A stretch of 64,000 nt of DNA, taken from the NCBI RefSeq assembly GCF_023242365.1, contig NZ_JALLIX010000011.1:62001-126000 (forward strand), in the 5' to 3' direction. Below, in pieces: positions 51,459-62,319 of the stretch (the first letter of the stretch is position 1; each line of letters starts with the position of its first letter). Below the pieces are notes generated by a model. It was not told the DNA's origin and ran no database searches. It saw only the letters and a program-made list of their open reading frames with translations. Made by a program: the position numbers and the translations under genes. This DNA comes from Pseudomonas sp. MWU13-2100 (GTDB taxonomy: Bacteria > Pseudomonadota > Gammaproteobacteria > Pseudomonadales > Pseudomonadaceae).

Positions 51459-54400
51459 TCAGATGTTCTGGCGGTCCCCTTTAGGATCGAAGAACACCGA
51501 AGAAACGATTTCCGCCTCGATCACGCTGCCATCGGCCAGCGGTGCGAACACCCGCTCGCCCATGCGCTTCAGCCCGCCCTTGACCACCGCCATGGCAAAC
51601 GAATAGCCAAGGGAGTTGTGGGCATAGCTGGAGGTCACGTGACCGACCATCTTCATCGGGATCGTCTGCTTGGTGTCGAACACCAGCTGCGCACCTTCCG
51701 GCAGCCACTTGGTCGGATCGATCGGCTTGAGCCCGACCAACTGCTTGCGCTCCTCGCGCACGCAGTCTTCACGGTTCATCCCGCGCCAGCCGATCCACGA
51801 GAACGGCTTGGTCCGGCCCACACACCAACCCATGTTCAGGTCGTCCGGGGTCATCGAGCCGTCAGTGTCCTGGCCGACGATGATGAAGCCCTTCTCGGCC
51901 CGCAACACGTGCATGGTCTCGGTGCCGTACGGGGTCAGGTTGTACTGCTTGCCCGCCTCGACGATCTTTTCCAGCACACCCATGGCGTAGTCGGCCTGGA
52001 CGTTGACCTCATAGGACAGCTCGCCGGTAAAGGAGATCCGGAACACCCGCGCCGGCACACCGCCGACCAGGCCTTCTTTCCAGGTCATGAACGGGAACGC
52101 GTCCTTGTCCAGGTCGATGTCGGTGACGGCGCTGAGCAGCTTGCGGCTGTTCGGCCCGGACAGGGTCATGGTCGCCCAGTGATCGGTCACGGAGGTGAAG
52201 TACACCTTCATGTTCGGCCATTCGGTCTGGTGGTACAGCTCCAGCCACTGCAGGACGCGAGCCGCGCCGCCGGTGGTGGTGGTCATCAGGAAGTGGTTGT
52301 CGGCCAGACAGGCGGTGACGCCGTCGTCGAAGACCATGCCGTCTTCCTTGCACATCAGGCCGTAGCGGGCCTTGCCCACATCGAGCTTGGTCCAGGCGTT
52401 GGTGTAGATGCGGTTGAGGAATTCACGGGCGTCCGGGCCCTGGATATCGATCTTGCCCAGGGTCGAGGCGTCGAGCAGGCCGACGCTGTCGCGCACGGCC
52501 TTGCACTCACGCTTGACCGCCGTATGCAGGTCTTCGCCGTTGCGCGGGAAGTACCACGGACGCTTCCACTGGCCGACATCTTCGAACTTGGCGCCCTGCT
52601 TCACATGCCAGGCCTGCAAGGCGGTATAGCGCACCGGCTCGAAGATATGCCCGCAGTGCCGGCCGGCGACCGCGCCGAAGGTCACCGGCGTGTAGTTCGG
52701 GCGGAACATGGTGGTGCCCATCTGCGGGATGGTCACGTTCAGCGAACGGGCGGCGATGGCCAGGCCGTTGACGTTGCCCAGCTTGCCCTGGTCGGTACCG
52801 AAGCCCAGCGCGGTGTAGCGTTTGACGTGTTCGACCGACTCGAAGCCCTCGCGGGTCGCCAGTTCGATGGCGGCGGCGGTGACGTCGTTCTGCAGGTCGA
52901 CGAATTGCTTCGGCGCCCGGGCGGTGGCTTTTTCATGGGGCACCTGGAACAGCGCCAGGGTCGGCTCTTCCAGACGCGACAGGGCTTTGGGCAGCACGCC
53001 TTCGACCGCCTTGAAACCGGCTTCGCTGGCGGCGCGAACGCCTCCTTCAAAACCGTCGGCCAAGGCATCGCCCAGACCGTAGACACCGTTGATGCCACCG
53101 ACGCACACGCGTTTCTGCGGTGCTTCGCCCGGCACGAAACCGAGGATATCTTCGCGCCAGGTCGGCTTGCCGCCCAGGTGCGAGGCCAGGTGGACCACCG
53201 GGCTGTAACCGCCGGAGCTGGCCACCAGGTCGCACTCCAGCCATTCGCCGGGGCTGGTGACTTTATGCGCCTTGACGTCGATGGCGGCGACGCGCGCCGC
53301 GGTCACGTGCTTGCTGCCACGGGCTTCGATCACCGCACTGCCAGTGAGGATGCGAATCCCCTTGGCTCGTGCTTCTTCCACCAGCGCACCGCGTGGGTTG
53401 CTGCGGGCATCGGCGATGGCCACCACTTGCAGGCTGGCATCGTGCCAGTCCAGGGCAACGCGGTAGGCGTGATCGTTGTTGGTGCTCAGCACCAGCTTCT
53501 TGCCCGGGGCCACGCCGTAACGGCGGACGTAGGTCGAAACGGCACCGGCGAGCATGTTGCCCGGCACGTCGTTGTTGCCGTAGACCAGCGGACGCTCATG
53601 GGTACCGGTGGCCAGGACCACGCGCTTGGCGCGGACCCGATGGATACGCTGGCGTACCCGGCCGATCGGCGCACGGTCACCGAGGTGATCGGTGAGGCGC
53701 TCGTGAATGGTCAGGAAGTTGTGGTCGTGGTAGCCGTTGACGGTGGCCCGTGGCAACAGCAGCACGTCCGGCAGACCTTTCAATTCGGCGATGACACTGG
53801 CGACCCACTCGGCCGCCGGCTTGCCGTCGAGGCTTTCGCGGGAATCGAGCAGGCTGCCGCCGAACTCTTCCTGTTCATCGGCCAGGATCACCCGGGCACC
53901 ACTGCGCGCGGCGGCCAGTGCGGCGGCCAGACCGGCAGGGCCGGCACCGACGATCAGCACGTCGCAGTGCTGGTTCATGTAGTCGTAGGTATCCGGATCG
54001 TTCTCGGTCGGCGAGCGACCAAGACCGGCGGCCTTACGGATGTACTTCTCGTAGGTCATCCAGAACGACTGCGGATACATGAAGGTCTTGTAGTAGAAAC
54101 CCGGCGGCATCAGCTTGCCGCCGACCTTGCCAAGAATCCCCATCATGTCGTTGTTGACGCTCGGCCAGCCGTTGGTGCTGGTGGCGACCAGGCCCTGATA
54201 CAGCGCTTGCTGGGTAGCCCGCACGTTGGGAATCTGGGTCGCTTCGGTGGCGCCGAGCTGCAGCACCGCGTTCGGCTCTTCGGCACCGGCGGCGAAGATC
54301 CCCCGCGGACGGGAGTACTTGAAGCTGCGGCCGACGATATCCACCCCGTTGGCGAGCAACGCGGCGGCCAGGGTGTCGCCTTCGAAGCCCTTGTAGATCT

Positions 54401-54476
54401 GGCCGTTGAAGGTGAAGCTCAAGACTTTGTTGCGGTCGATCCGACCACCGTTGGACAGGCGATTGACCTGGCTCAT
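51459..54476 (-). CDS. soxA: Sarcosine oxidase, alpha subunit
   Basis: The largest subunit (1005 residues). The N-terminal part has a ferredoxin-like segment (SFTFNGQIYKGFEGDTLAAA), then an NAD(FAD)-binding fold DVLIVGAGPAGLAAALAAAR (about residues 173-192). The C-terminal 380 residues are a GCV_T-like THF-binding domain (IDIQGPDAREFLNRIYTNAW; GRTKPFSWIGWRGMNREDCV). The complex oxidises sarcosine to glycine, giving H2O2 and 5,10-methylene-THF, or formaldehyde without folate. It overlaps soxD by 4 bases. Confidence 0.96.
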   Translation of the reverse strand: MSQVNRLSNGGRIDRNKVLSFTFNGQIYKGFEGDTLAAALLANGVDIVGRSFKYSRPRGIFAAGAEEPNAVLQLGATEATQIPNVRATQQALYQGLVATSTNGWPSVNNDMMGILGKVGGKLMPPGFYYKTFMYPQSFWMTYEKYIRKAAGLGRSPTENDPDTYDYMNQHCDVLIVGAGPAGLAAALAAARSGARVILADEQEEFGGSLLDSRESLDGKPAAEWVASVIAELKGLPDVLLLPRATVNGYHDHNFLTIHERLTDHLGDRAPIGRVRQRIHRVRAKRVVLATGTHERPLVYGNNDVPGNMLAGAVSTYVRRYGVAPGKKLVLSTNNDHAYRVALDWHDASLQVVAIADARSNPRGALVEEARAKGIRILTGSAVIEARGSKHVTAARVAAIDVKAHKVTSPGEWLECDLVASSGGYSPVVHLASHLGGKPTWREDILGFVPGEAPQKRVCVGGINGVYGLGDALADGFEGGVRAASEAGFKAVEGVLPKALSRLEEPTLALFQVPHEKATARAPKQFVDLQNDVTAAAIELATREGFESVEHVKRYTALGFGTDQGKLGNVNGLAIAARSLNVTIPQMGTTMFRPNYTPVTFGAVAGRHCGHIFEPVRYTALQAWHVKQGAKFEDVGQWKRPWYFPRNGEDLHTAVKRECKAVRDSVGLLDASTLGKIDIQGPDAREFLNRIYTNAWTKLDVGKARYGLMCKEDGMVFDDGVTACLADNHFLMTTTTGGAARVLQWLELYHQTEWPNMKVYFTSVTDHWATMTLSGPNSRKLLSAVTDIDLDKDAFPFMTWKEGLVGGVPARVFRISFTGELSYEVNVQADYAMGVLEKIVEAGKQYNLTPYGTETMHVLRAEKGFIIVGQDTDGSMTPDDLNMGWCVGRTKPFSWIGWRGMNREDCVREERKQLVGLKPIDPTKWLPEGAQLVFDTKQTIPMKMVGHVTSSYAHNSLGYSFAMAVVKGGLKRMGERVFAPLADGSVIEAEIVSSVFFDPKGDRQNI

Positions 54477-54802
54477 ACCTTCTCTCCCACAGCCGCGCCG
54501 GGCACTTTCGAACTGTCCGCTTTAGCGGTGAATTGCGGCTTCTCGCCAATCTTGTAGCTTTCGAGAATCTCGTAGGTGACGGTGTCGCGGGTCACGTTGA
54601 AATACTGCCGGCAACCGGCAACGTGGTCCCACAGCTCGTGGTGCAGGCCGCGCGGGTTGTCGCGGAAGAACATGTAGTCGCCCCACTGCTCGTCGGTGCA
54701 GGTGCCCGGGTCCAATGGACGCGGGATATGCGCCTGGCCGGAAGCGTGGAATTCCTCTTCGGAGCGCAGCTCGCCGCAATGAGGACAGAAGATATGCAAC
54801 AT
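54473..54802 (-). CDS. soxD: Sarcosine oxidase, delta subunit
   Basis: A 109-residue zinc-binding subunit. The N-terminal MLHIFCPHCGELRSEEEFHA and the later HVAGCRQYFNVTRDTVTYEI carry the conserved Cys/His set. Soluble, part of the heterotetramer. It lies 14 bases after soxB and overlaps soxA by 4 bases, so stoichiometric coupling is expected. Confidence 0.95.
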   Translation of the reverse strand: MLHIFCPHCGELRSEEEFHASGQAHIPRPLDPGTCTDEQWGDYMFFRDNPRGLHHELWDHVAGCRQYFNVTRDTVTYEILESYKIGEKPQFTAKADSSKVPGAAVGEKV

Positions 54803-54816
54803 AGGGATTTCTCCTG

Positions 54817-56067
54817 TTAGTGGGCGACCGCAGCAGCACCGTGTTCGTCGATCAACGCACCGTTGTGGAAACGGTCGATGGAGAAGGGAGCGGCCAACGG
54901 GTGCATTTCACCCTTGGCCAGGCTCGCGGCAAACACGTTGCCCGAGCCGGGGGTAGCCTTGAAGCCGCCGGTGCCCCAACCGCAGTTGAAGAACATGTTC
55001 GGCACCGGGGTTTTCGAAATGATCGGGCAAGCGTCCGGGGTGGTGTCGACGATGCCGCCCCACTGGCGGTTCATGCGCACGCGGGACAACACCGGGAACA
55101 TCTCGACGATGGCCTGGATGGTGTGCTCGATCACCGGGTACGAACCACGCTGGCCGTAGCCGTTGTAGCCGTCGATACCGGCACCGATCACCAGGTCGCC
55201 CTTGTCGGACTGGCTGATGTAACCGTGCACGGCGTTGGACATGATCACGCTGTCGATGATCGGCTTGATCGGCTCGGACACCAGCGCTTGCAGCGGGTGC
55301 GACTCGATCGGCAGGCGGAAGCCGGCCAGTTTGGCCATGTGCCCGGAGTTACCGGCGGTGACCACGCCGACGCGCTTGGCGCCGATAAAGCCCTTGTTGG
55401 TTTCGACACCGATGCACACGCCGTTTTCCTTGCGGAAACCGATCACTTCGGTCTGCTGGATCAGGTCCACGCCGAGGGCGTCGGCCGCACGGGCGAAGCC
55501 CCAGGCCACGGCATCGTGACGGGCCACGCCGCCACGCCGCTGGACGGTGGCGCCCATCACCGGGTAACGGGCGTTCTTCGAGCAGTCCAGGTACGGAATC
55601 TCGTCCGCCACCTGCTGGGCGTTGAGCAGTTCGCCGTCGACGCCATTGAGGCGGTTGGCGCTGACCCGACGCTCCGAATCACGGATGTCCTGCAGGGTGT
55701 GGCAGAGGTTGTAGACACCACGCTGGGAGAACATCACGTTGTAGTTCAGGTCCTGGGACAGGCCTTCCCACAATTTCATCGCGTGTTCGTACAGGTGCGC
55801 CGACTCGTCCCACAAGTAGTTGGAACGCACGATGGTGGTGTTACGGGCGGTGTTGCCGCCGCCCAGCCAGCCCTTCTCGACCACGGCGACGTTGGTGATG
55901 CCGTGCTCCTTGGCCAGGTAGTAGGCGGTCGCCAGGCCGTGCCCGCCACCGCCGACGATGACCACGTCATAGACCTTTTTCGGGGTCGGCGTGCGCCACA
56001 TTTTCTGCCAGTTTTCGTGATGGCTGAGAGAGTGCTTGAAGAGGCCGAAGCCCGAATAGCGTTGCAT
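54817..56067 (-). CDS. soxB: Sarcosine oxidase, beta subunit
   Basis: The catalytic FAD subunit (416 residues) that oxidises the N-methyl C-N bond of sarcosine. [20 protein letters not shown] is the dinucleotide-binding motif, and the [19 protein letters not shown] segment holds the His that binds FMN covalently in characterised enzymes. Of two in-frame ATGs I chose 56067 ([20 protein letters not shown]), since GGAG lies 9 bases upstream of it but only 3 from the ATG at 56073. It follows glyA after 23 bases; one operon is likely. Confidence 0.96.
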   Translation of the reverse strand: MQRYSGFGLFKHSLSHHENWQKMWRTPTPKKVYDVVIVGGGGHGLATAYYLAKEHGITNVAVVEKGWLGGGNTARNTTIVRSNYLWDESAHLYEHAMKLWEGLSQDLNYNVMFSQRGVYNLCHTLQDIRDSERRVSANRLNGVDGELLNAQQVADEIPYLDCSKNARYPVMGATVQRRGGVARHDAVAWGFARAADALGVDLIQQTEVIGFRKENGVCIGVETNKGFIGAKRVGVVTAGNSGHMAKLAGFRLPIESHPLQALVSEPIKPIIDSVIMSNAVHGYISQSDKGDLVIGAGIDGYNGYGQRGSYPVIEHTIQAIVEMFPVLSRVRMNRQWGGIVDTTPDACPIISKTPVPNMFFNCGWGTGGFKATPGSGNVFAASLAKGEMHPLAAPFSIDRFHNGALIDEHGAAAVAH

Positions 56068-56090
56068 AGTCATTTACTCCAAAACCGCTC

Positions 56091-57344
<1,254 letters not shown>

Positions 57345-57524
57345 CGCGTCTCTCCCAGCGGCGGCGGTGCGCCATTCGTCTCGGTGAGGCCTTTACCTTA
57401 CGGCAGTGCCCTTTGGATGCGATGGTATGGCCGACGCAGACCGATCAAATGCCTATGGACGCCACGCAAAGGTGCGTTTACGACATGACTTCAAGCACAA
57501 GGATGATCAATGCCTGGACAACCC

Positions 57525-57622
57525 TGTGGGAGCGGAGCTTGCCCGCGAAGGCGTCGGCACTGTCGAGCTATTTTGTGTGTTGCTGACCCTGGCCCCTTCG
57601 CGGGCGAGCTCCGCTCCCACAA
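57525..57622. repeat. REP pair between glyA and ltaE
   Basis: TGTGGGAGCGGAGCTTGCCC and the inverted GGGCGAGCTCCGCTCCCACA with CGCGAAGGCG / CCCTTCGCG inside. Confidence 0.82.
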
Positions 57623-57689
57623 CTGTGCCTGTGCGACAAGGTCAATTCTGGTTACAGTGCGCACCATAATCGTTCACAAGGACCGGGCC

Positions 57690-58730
57690 ATGACCGACAA
57701 GAGCCAACAATTCGCCAGCGACAACTACTCCGGTATCTGCCCCGAGGCCTGGGCCGCCATGGAACAGGCCAACCACGGCCACCAGCGCGCCTACGGCGAC
57801 GACGAATGGACCCAGCGCGCCGCCGACGGTTTCCGCCAACTGTTCGAAACCGACTGCGAGGTGTTCTTCGCCTTCAACGGCACCGCGGCCAACTCCCTGG
57901 CCCTGTCGTCGTTGTGCCAGAGCTACCACAGCGTGATCTGCTCGGAGACCGCCCACGTCGAGACCGACGAATGCGGCGCGCCGGAGTTTTTCTCCAACGG
58001 CTCCAAGCTGCTCACCGCGCGTACCGAAAACGGCAAGCTGACTCCGGACGCAATCCGCGAAATCGCCCTCAAGCGCCAGGACATCCACTACCCCAAGCCC
58101 CGCGTCGTGACCCTGACCCAGGCCACCGAAGTCGGCAGCGTCTACACCCCGGACGAAATCCGCGCCATCAGCGCCACCTGCAAGGAACTCGGCCTGAACC
58201 TGCACATGGACGGCGCGCGCTTCTCCAACGCCTGCGCCTACCTCGGCTGCACCCCGGCGGATCTGACCTGGAAGGCCGGCGTCGACGTGTTGTGCTTCGG
58301 CGGCACGAAAAACGGCATGGCGGTGGGTGAAGCGATCCTGTTCTTCAACCATGACCTAGCGGTGGATTTCGACTATCGCTGCAAGCAGGCCGGGCAGCTG
58401 GCCTCGAAAATGCGCTTTCTGTCGGCGCCCTGGGTCGGTTTGCTGGAAAACGACGCCTGGCTCAAGCACGCCCGCCATGCCAACCACTGCGCGCAACTGC
58501 TCAGCAGTCTGGTCAAGGACATTCCTGGCGTGGAACTGATGTTCCCGGTGGAGGCCAACGGCGTGTTCCTGCAACTGTCGGAAGCGGCCATCGCCGCGCT
58601 GACCGCCAAGGGCTGGCGCTTCTACACCTTCATCGGCAAGGGCGGCGCACGCTTCATGTGCTCGTGGGACACCGAGGAAGCGCGGGTACGGGAACTGGCG
58701 GCGGATATTCGGGAAGTCATGTCGGTCTGA
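57690..58730 (+). CDS. ltaE: Low-specificity L-threonine aldolase
   Basis: PLP enzyme (346 residues) cleaving L-threonine and L-allo-threonine to glycine and acetaldehyde. The Schiff-base lysine is in CFGGTKNGMAVGEAILFFN, with HMDGARFSNACAYLG before it. ATG 57690 has AAGGA 7 bases upstream; the longer frame crosses a REP element. Divergent from glyA. It supplies glycine to the same pool that the betaine/sarcosine route feeds. Confidence 0.94.
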   Translation: MTDKSQQFASDNYSGICPEAWAAMEQANHGHQRAYGDDEWTQRAADGFRQLFETDCEVFFAFNGTAANSLALSSLCQSYHSVICSETAHVETDECGAPEFFSNGSKLLTARTENGKLTPDAIREIALKRQDIHYPKPRVVTLTQATEVGSVYTPDEIRAISATCKELGLNLHMDGARFSNACAYLGCTPADLTWKAGVDVLCFGGTKNGMAVGEAILFFNHDLAVDFDYRCKQAGQLASKMRFLSAPWVGLLENDAWLKHARHANHCAQLLSSLVKDIPGVELMFPVEANGVFLQLSEAAIAALTAKGWRFYTFIGKGGARFMCSWDTEEARVRELAADIREVMSV

Positions 58731-58744
58731 GCCAACTTCTTTTA

Positions 58745-58774
58745 ATCGCGCTTTGTCTTAAGCTAAAGCGCGAT
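58745..58774 (+). terminator. Hairpin after ltaE
   Basis: ATCGCGCTTT and AAAGCGCGAT form a perfect 10-bp stem around a 10-base loop, 14 bases past the stop. There is no T-run on the plus strand. Terminator or 3'-end protection. Confidence 0.6.
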
Positions 58775-59110
58775 GCTCCCCCACCCGCCCCTTCAATCGC
58801 CCCAACCTTTCAAGTCTTTATAACACTTCACAATAAACCACTGTCCCTTGAGCAATAGCGGTAATGCCTCAATTTCAAAACAGCCCCGCGTAAAAACAAA
58901 ACCCTATAAAAAACAACCCGCCGCCTTTTACTGCAGACTCAACACATAAAAAAAACCATCACATCTACTGTCAAGACTGACAGTAGACGCCTTCAGCTGC
59001 CAAAAATAAAACCCTCACAACCTTGAGCGATGAGACAGGCAGCGAGCGTTCAGCAATATCGATTAAGGCATAGAAAATAACCCTATTTAGAGCAATCGAG
59101 GTTACTGACC
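58775..59110. other. AT-rich gene-free stretch with a perfect hairpin
   Basis: No gene seen. Base composition is clearly more AT-rich than the flanks. TCTACTGTCA-AGAC-TGACAGTAGA (58964-58987) is a perfect 10-bp inverted repeat without a T-run, 124 bases before the small ORF at 59111. Confidence 0.5.
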
Positions 59111-59326
59111 ATGCCACTGCAACTACACATTTGGATTGTTTTTCCCGATGGCACGCGTCATATCGTCGACCCAGATGATCCGGGCGGCGCGGCTCTTGTT
59201 GGCCTACAGAAAGGCGATACCGTCTCCATCGTTATTAACGACAAGGAACAGCGTGGAACGGTATTCGATAAAATTCTCGCCTATACCCCCCTGCATGACG
59301 GGTGGATTCTTAATTTATTGGTATAA
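59111..59326 (+). CDS. Small hypothetical protein
   Basis: A 71-residue soluble protein (MPLQLHIWIVFPDGTRHIVD, HDGWILNLLV) with alternating hydrophobic residues suggesting a small beta-rich fold. GAGG lies 10 bases before the ATG. Codon use is less GC-rich than the neighbours, as is the surrounding stretch, which suggests recent acquisition. No family recognised. It could be a real accessory gene or a chance ORF. Confidence 0.5.
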   Translation: MPLQLHIWIVFPDGTRHIVDPDDPGGAALVGLQKGDTVSIVINDKEQRGTVFDKILAYTPLHDGWILNLLV

Positions 59327-59404
59327 CCCCCTTGAACATTGTACCGCCTTGAAAACGGGCTAACACAACCTGTTTGAATCCCACCGCCTGGTGCTCAGCC
59401 TGCC

Positions 59405-59467
59405 GGTTCATTTATCCAAGGCGCGTCGTCAATACGACGCTCCTATATCAATATGGATAAATGAACC
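59405..59467. repeat. Nested palindrome
   Basis: GGTTCATTTATCCA (59405-59418) and TGGATAAATGAACC (59454-59467) are perfect 14-bp inverted repeats. Inside lies a second hairpin, GCGTCGT-CAAT-ACGACGC (59423-59440). It does not resemble the REP types elsewhere in the window. Confidence 0.7.
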
Positions 59468-59555
59468 CTCCAGCCAAGCCTGGATATAAGCGGGCTTTGA
59501 TCAGCATCAACGCTCTACTCTTCGGCCCGAGACAGTCCACATCACTCAAACGAAA

Positions 59556-59861
59556 CTATTCCGTCTGCCCCACTGACCGCGCAATCACTTCGACCGTGGC
59601 GCTGACCTGCTCTTGGTAACGGTCGAGTTCTTCCCGGTGACGCTGCTGTGCTTCGATCTGCTGCGAACACAGGTTCAACGCCGCTAACACCAGCAGCTTG
59701 TCGCCGATCAGCGTGGGAAATTTCTTCTTGGTGTCGGCCAGGGCGGCCCTGAGCATTACCGTCGCGTCTTGCAAGGTCCGTTCCTGGCCGGCGGGCGCCT
59801 TGATCGAGTACTCCTCGCCGAGGATCGAGATGACGGTCACCCCGTCGCTGCTGGTTCTCAT
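59556..59861 (-). CDS. zapA: ZapA-family cell-division protein (second copy type)
   Basis: A 101-residue ZapA-like protein; ZapA crosslinks FtsZ filaments at midcell. The fold is visible: N-terminal GVTVISILGEEYSIKAPAGQ, then ATVMLRAALADTKKKFPTLI and the coiled-coil LLVLAALNLCSQQIEAQQRH. The usual ZapA of Pseudomonas sits next to 6S RNA and a formyl-THF cycloligase gene; neither is here, so this is probably a paralogue. Its start overlaps the stop of the ZapB-like gene. Confidence 0.8.
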   Translation of the reverse strand: MRTSSDGVTVISILGEEYSIKAPAGQERTLQDATVMLRAALADTKKKFPTLIGDKLLVLAALNLCSQQIEAQQRHREELDRYQEQVSATVEVIARSVGQTE

Positions 59862-60088
59862 GCGCTCACGGGGCCTGCGCTGACACGCTCGACCAACGCC
59901 TGGATACGAGCGGCGGTGGCGCCGTGCTTTTCTTCCTGCTCCATCAGGTTCAGCTGCAGGCTTTCATTTTCATCCTTGGCCTGGGCCAGCTCGGTGCTCA
60001 GCGCGGTATTGGCGGCCAGCAGCTCCTGTTTTTGCTGAACCAGTTCGCTGACCAGTTGTTCCAGTTGACTCAGGGAAGCTTCCAACAT
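59858..60088 (-). CDS. ZapB-like coiled-coil protein (TIGR02449 type)
   Basis: A 76-residue, almost entirely coiled-coil protein (MLEASLSQLEQLVSELVQQK, then AQAKDENESLQLNLMEQEEK) like the small TIGR02449 proteins found upstream of zapA. I chose the ATG at 60088 over the long upstream extension. Coupled to zapA by a 4-base overlap. A role in Z-ring assembly is inferred from the pairing. Confidence 0.75.
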   Translation of the reverse strand: MLEASLSQLEQLVSELVQQKQELLAANTALSTELAQAKDENESLQLNLMEQEEKHGATAARIQALVERVSAGPVSA

Positions 60089-60369
60089 TTTCTTGATCTC
60101 TCGGGCAGTTTCAAAGGGCGCGTACGATAAAGAAAAGCCCCCCCGTTTGCCAGGGGAAAACTGTCGCAAAGCCTTGATTTTCCTGGCGGGATGCTTTTCT
60201 TCGAACCTTAGGGACTGCGATTGCCAGGACATGTTCCCCACCCCCTGTCGGAAACCTTCGCCTGCGACAAATACGCGCAGGGACTTAAGACTTTAGTCCA
60301 ATGACCGATAGGTCATTCAGACCCGCCTTAAAAGCCGCACGGAATGCGCCCTCCTCTCAGGTAGCCACC

Positions 60370-61995
60370 ATGTCCCTACGTAACATGAACATCGCCCCGC
60401 GCGCATTCCTCAGCTTCGCCCTGATCGGCGCGCTGATGCTGATACTGGGGGTATTTGCCCTGAACCAGATGAGCAAGATCCGTGGGGCGGCCGAAGAGCT
60501 CAGCACCAACGGTGTGCCAAGCATCAAGAGCCTCGACGACCTCACCCAACTGACCCTGCGCCTGCGGGTGTTGTCCTATCGCCTGGTGACCAACCGCGCG
60601 CCCGACGAGCAACAGAAAATCCTCGACCTGTTCACCCAGCGCAATCAGCAGATCGGCAAGGCCCAGGCCATTTATGAAAAGCTGATCACCAGCCCGGAAG
60701 AGCGCACGACCTACAATCAGTATGTGCAAGTGCTCGACCAGTACCATCAGCTCGAAGAGCGCATGAAGGGCCTGTCGCGCAACAATCAGGTCAGTGAACT
60801 GGCGAGCCTGATCAACAGCGAGTTACTGGCCAACTCCGACCAGATCAACAACGCGCTCGCCAAGCTGGTGGAGATCAATACCCAGCAGACCAGCGACACC
60901 AATCAACAGGCCTCCGACCAGTACGCTTCGGCGTTCAACCTGGTGGTGGGTTTGCTGGTGCTGGCCACCGGCCTGACCTTGCTGTTTGCCTGGCTGCTGA
61001 CCAACAGCATTACCCGCCCCATCGCCGACGCCCTGAGCGCCGCCGAGCAGATTGCCGAAGGCGATCTGACCCGACCGATCAAGGTCGAGGGCAACGACGA
61101 AGCCGGTCGCCTGTTGCAGGCCATGGTCAAGATGCAGCAGAAACTGCGCGACACCCTGCAGCGTATTTCCGGCTCCGCGACCCAGCTTGCATCAGCGGCG
61201 GAAGAGCTGAACGTCGTCACCGACGAAAGCGCCAAGGGCCTGGTGCGGCAGAACAACGAGATCGAGCAGGCCGCTACCGCCGTCAATGAAATGACCAGCG
61301 CCGTGGAAGAAGTCGCGCGTAATGCCGTGAGCACCTCCGAAGCCTCGAAGAATGCCACGGCCTCGGCCGGCGACGGTCGCGACCTGGTGCAGGAAACCGT
61401 CGGCGCCATCGAGCGCATGAGCGGTGATGTACAAAGCACCGCGACGCTGATCGGCAATCTGGCCAAGGAGTCCCAGGACATCGGCAAGGTGCTCGACGTG
61501 ATTCGCGGGCTGGCTGACCAGACCAACCTGCTGGCCTTGAATGCGGCGATTGAAGCGGCCCGGGCCGGGGAAGCCGGGCGTGGTTTTGCCGTGGTGGCGG
61601 ATGAGGTTCGGGCCCTGGCGCACCGTACCCAGCAGTCCACCAGCGAAATCGAGCGGATGATCGGCAGTATCCAGGGCGGGACCGAGCAGGCGGTGGATTC
61701 GATGCGCAACAGCACCGAGCGGGCGGAGTCGACCTTGAACATCGCCAAGGGCGCGGGGATGGCGCTGGATACCATCAATACGGCGATCGTCGAGATCAAC
61801 GAGCGGAATCTGGTGATCGCCAGTGCGGCGGAAGAGCAGGCTCAGGTTGCCCGCGAGGTGGATCGCAACCTGGTGAATATCCGCGATCTATCGGTGCAAT
61901 CGGCGACCGGGGCGAACCAGACCAGCGCGGCCAGCAGTGAGCTGTCGCGCCTGGCGGTGGATTTGAACAGCATGGTGGCGCGTTTTAGTCTGTAA
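60370..61995 (+). CDS. Methyl-accepting chemotaxis protein, four-helix-bundle sensor
   Basis: A complete 541-residue inner-membrane receptor. A first membrane helix ([20 protein letters not shown]) is followed by a periplasmic four-helix-bundle sensor of about 150 residues, a second membrane helix ([20 protein letters not shown]), HAMP ([20 protein letters not shown]) and the signalling domain with the tip [20 protein letters not shown]. By position it corresponds to P. putida receptors in the PP_0317-PP_0320 region, one of which senses purines, but the ligand cannot be read here. ATG 60370 has AGG upstream. Confidence 0.92.
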   Translation: MSLRNMNIAPRAFLSFALIGALMLILGVFALNQMSKIRGAAEELSTNGVPSIKSLDDLTQLTLRLRVLSYRLVTNRAPDEQQKILDLFTQRNQQIGKAQAIYEKLITSPEERTTYNQYVQVLDQYHQLEERMKGLSRNNQVSELASLINSELLANSDQINNALAKLVEINTQQTSDTNQQASDQYASAFNLVVGLLVLATGLTLLFAWLLTNSITRPIADALSAAEQIAEGDLTRPIKVEGNDEAGRLLQAMVKMQQKLRDTLQRISGSATQLASAAEELNVVTDESAKGLVRQNNEIEQAATAVNEMTSAVEEVARNAVSTSEASKNATASAGDGRDLVQETVGAIERMSGDVQSTATLIGNLAKESQDIGKVLDVIRGLADQTNLLALNAAIEAARAGEAGRGFAVVADEVRALAHRTQQSTSEIERMIGSIQGGTEQAVDSMRNSTERAESTLNIAKGAGMALDTINTAIVEINERNLVIASAAEEQAQVAREVDRNLVNIRDLSVQSATGANQTSAASSELSRLAVDLNSMVARFSL

Positions 61996-62022
61996 ACCTC
62001 AAAGCTGCGGATCGCCGCCCCT

Positions 62023-62156
62023 TGTGGCGAGGGGGCTTGCCCCCGCTCGGCTGCGCAGCAGTCGTAAAATCAGCAAATGCGGTGTGTCAGGCTGACCGTG
62101 TTTTCAGGGTTTGGGGCTGCTTCGCAGCCCAACGGGGGCAAGCCCCCTCGCCACAA
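62023..62156. repeat. Large REP-like palindrome (TGTGGCGAGGGGGCTTG type)
   Basis: TGTGGCGAGGGGGCTTGCCC and GGGCAAGCCCCCTCGCCACA are perfect complementary ends, with CTGCGCAGCAG and GGGGCTGCTTCGCAGCCC inside. It runs directly into the 36-bp tandem repeat. Confidence 0.88.
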
Positions 62157-62312
62157 AGAGACCGCATAGAGCCAGCAAACCTCTCATCACAAAGAGACCG
62201 CGCAGAGCCAGCAAACCTCTCATCACAAAGAGACCGCGCAGAGCCAACAAACCTCTCATCACAAAGAGACCGCGCAGAGCCAGCAAACCTCTCATCGCAA
62301 AGCGACCGCGGT
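62152..62312. repeat. 36-bp tandem repeat, four copies plus a partial fifth
   Basis: Units begin at 62152, 62188, 62224, 62260 and (partial) 62296 with CACAAAGAGACCGC and end CAAACCTCTCAT. They differ at only one or two positions. The first bases of the unit are also the last bases of the preceding REP palindrome. The array ends 8 bases before the gbcB stop codon. Confidence 0.9.
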
Positions 62313-62319
62313 CTTTCTG

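Noticed and set aside
51393..54557. 1054-codon plus-strand ORF opposite soxA
   Set aside because: Antisense shadow produced by GC-rich codon bias. The minus-strand SoxA is a clear family member over its full length and the plus frame has no ribosome site or recognisable domain. Similar long shadows opposite the acyl-CoA dehydrogenases and glcB were also dropped.
59340..59555. 6S RNA gene (ssrS) downstream of zapA
   Set aside because: Expected at the standard zapA locus, but no fitting structure was found; only the nested palindrome and unremarkable sequence are here.
62152..62312. Possible CRISPR array
   Set aside because: The 36-bp units are directly contiguous with no variable spacers, and there are no cas genes; it is a tandem repeat.
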